Assembly (NCBI GenBank): GCA_041846575.1
Contig: JBGZFC010000140.1
Location: forward strand, 1-15,300
DNA from: JBGZFC01 sp041846575
Lineage (GTDB): Bacteria; Bacteroidota; Bacteroidia; Bacteroidales; Dysgonomonadaceae
Direction: 5' to 3'
DNA: 15,300 nt
The first letter of the stretch is position 1, and each line of letters begins with the position of its first letter. The position numbers and the translations under genes were made by a program. This document shows, in pieces, positions 15,167 to 15,300 of the stretch. Under the pieces are notes generated by a model, which was not told the origin of the DNA, searched no databases, and worked only from the letters and a program-made list of their open reading frames with translations.

Positions 15167-15300
15167 TACTCCCTCTTAATTGGACTGTTTTTTCTTTAAG
15201 TTAAGATAGTTTTTTCTCATTTTTCAAGCCGCATTGGCATAATAGCAATTAGCAGGAGTTTTGTATGATAAAGATTGGTGTGGACGCTCCTGGTTATAAA
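15166..15300 (+). mobile_element. Possible left end of an insertion sequence
   Basis: Directly after the permease stop codon comes GTACTCCCTCTTAATTGGACTG (written here in parts: GTACTCCCTC then TTAATTGGACTG, 15166-15187) followed by a T run. The CCC...TTGGAC pattern with a T-rich tail resembles terminal inverted repeats of IS3-family elements. Two copies of GTTTTTTCT at 15187-15195 and 15209-15217 are 22 bases apart, two helical turns, as expected of paired protein-binding sites. The other end and any target duplication lie outside the window, so this is a suggestion only. Confidence 0.3.
15265..15300 (+). CDS. Start of an open reading frame cut by the window edge
   Basis: An ATG at 15265 is preceded by AGGAG at 15254-15258 with six bases between, a canonical Shine-Dalgarno sequence that stands out because most genes here lack one. 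The twelve codons read MIKIGVDAPGYK and remain open at the edge. The fragment is too short to identify. If the preceding 100 bases are an insertion-sequence end, this would be its first gene. Confidence 0.35.
   Translation, partial: MIKIGVDAPGYK

Overview
The window looks like chromosomal DNA from an anaerobic, fermentative member of the Bacteroidetes, most likely the order Bacteroidales. The evidence is the AT-rich composition, the near absence of Shine-Dalgarno sequences, and several promoters of the Bacteroidetes type (a TAnnTTTG -7 box, in two cases with TTTG about 19-20 bases upstream). The gene content agrees: a phosphate butyryltransferase/butyrate kinase pair, LpxH of lipid A synthesis (so Gram-negative), and a DUF5020-like outer-membrane protein. 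Nearly all genes are housekeeping. I see no CRISPR array, phage, toxin-antitoxin or defence island, and nothing I would call a new biological system.

Layout. 1-347 holds no gene and is made of degraded dispersed repeats. 348-3063 (+) carries a SpoU-type RNA methyltransferase and then ptb-buk, which turns butyryl-CoA into butyrate and ATP. A strong hairpin terminator at 3081-3124 separates buk from a convergent minus-strand operon radC - MIP18/SufT-like gene - lpxH (4920 down to 3128), whose lpxH probably starts at a GTG. Further minus-strand genes follow: efp with its own promoter and terminator (5579-5013), a purine permease (7126-5810), and a predicted outer-membrane beta-barrel (7925-7233). 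The last two may work together in purine or nucleoside uptake, and a hairpin-forming copy of the dispersed repeat lies between them.

From 8103 everything reads on the plus strand. cysS has a good -7 box. Then comes the wreck of an AAA+ ATPase gene (9716-10400), broken inside its Walker A motif and again further down, with most of its middle missing. yaaA (peroxide stress) and a sodium-coupled NSS amino-acid transporter follow closely. A well-formed promoter then leads into aroA, a small membrane-anchored protein with a CCG-x6-C motif, and a ZnuB-type metal ABC permease. The right edge (15167-15300) may be the left end of an insertion sequence, with a reading frame that opens at 15265 and runs out of the window.

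The items most worth a second look are the ATPase pseudogene, the repeat family shared by 1-200 and 7143-7229, the barrel/permease pairing, the conserved-looking CCG-x6-C protein after aroA, and the possible insertion-sequence end at the right edge.
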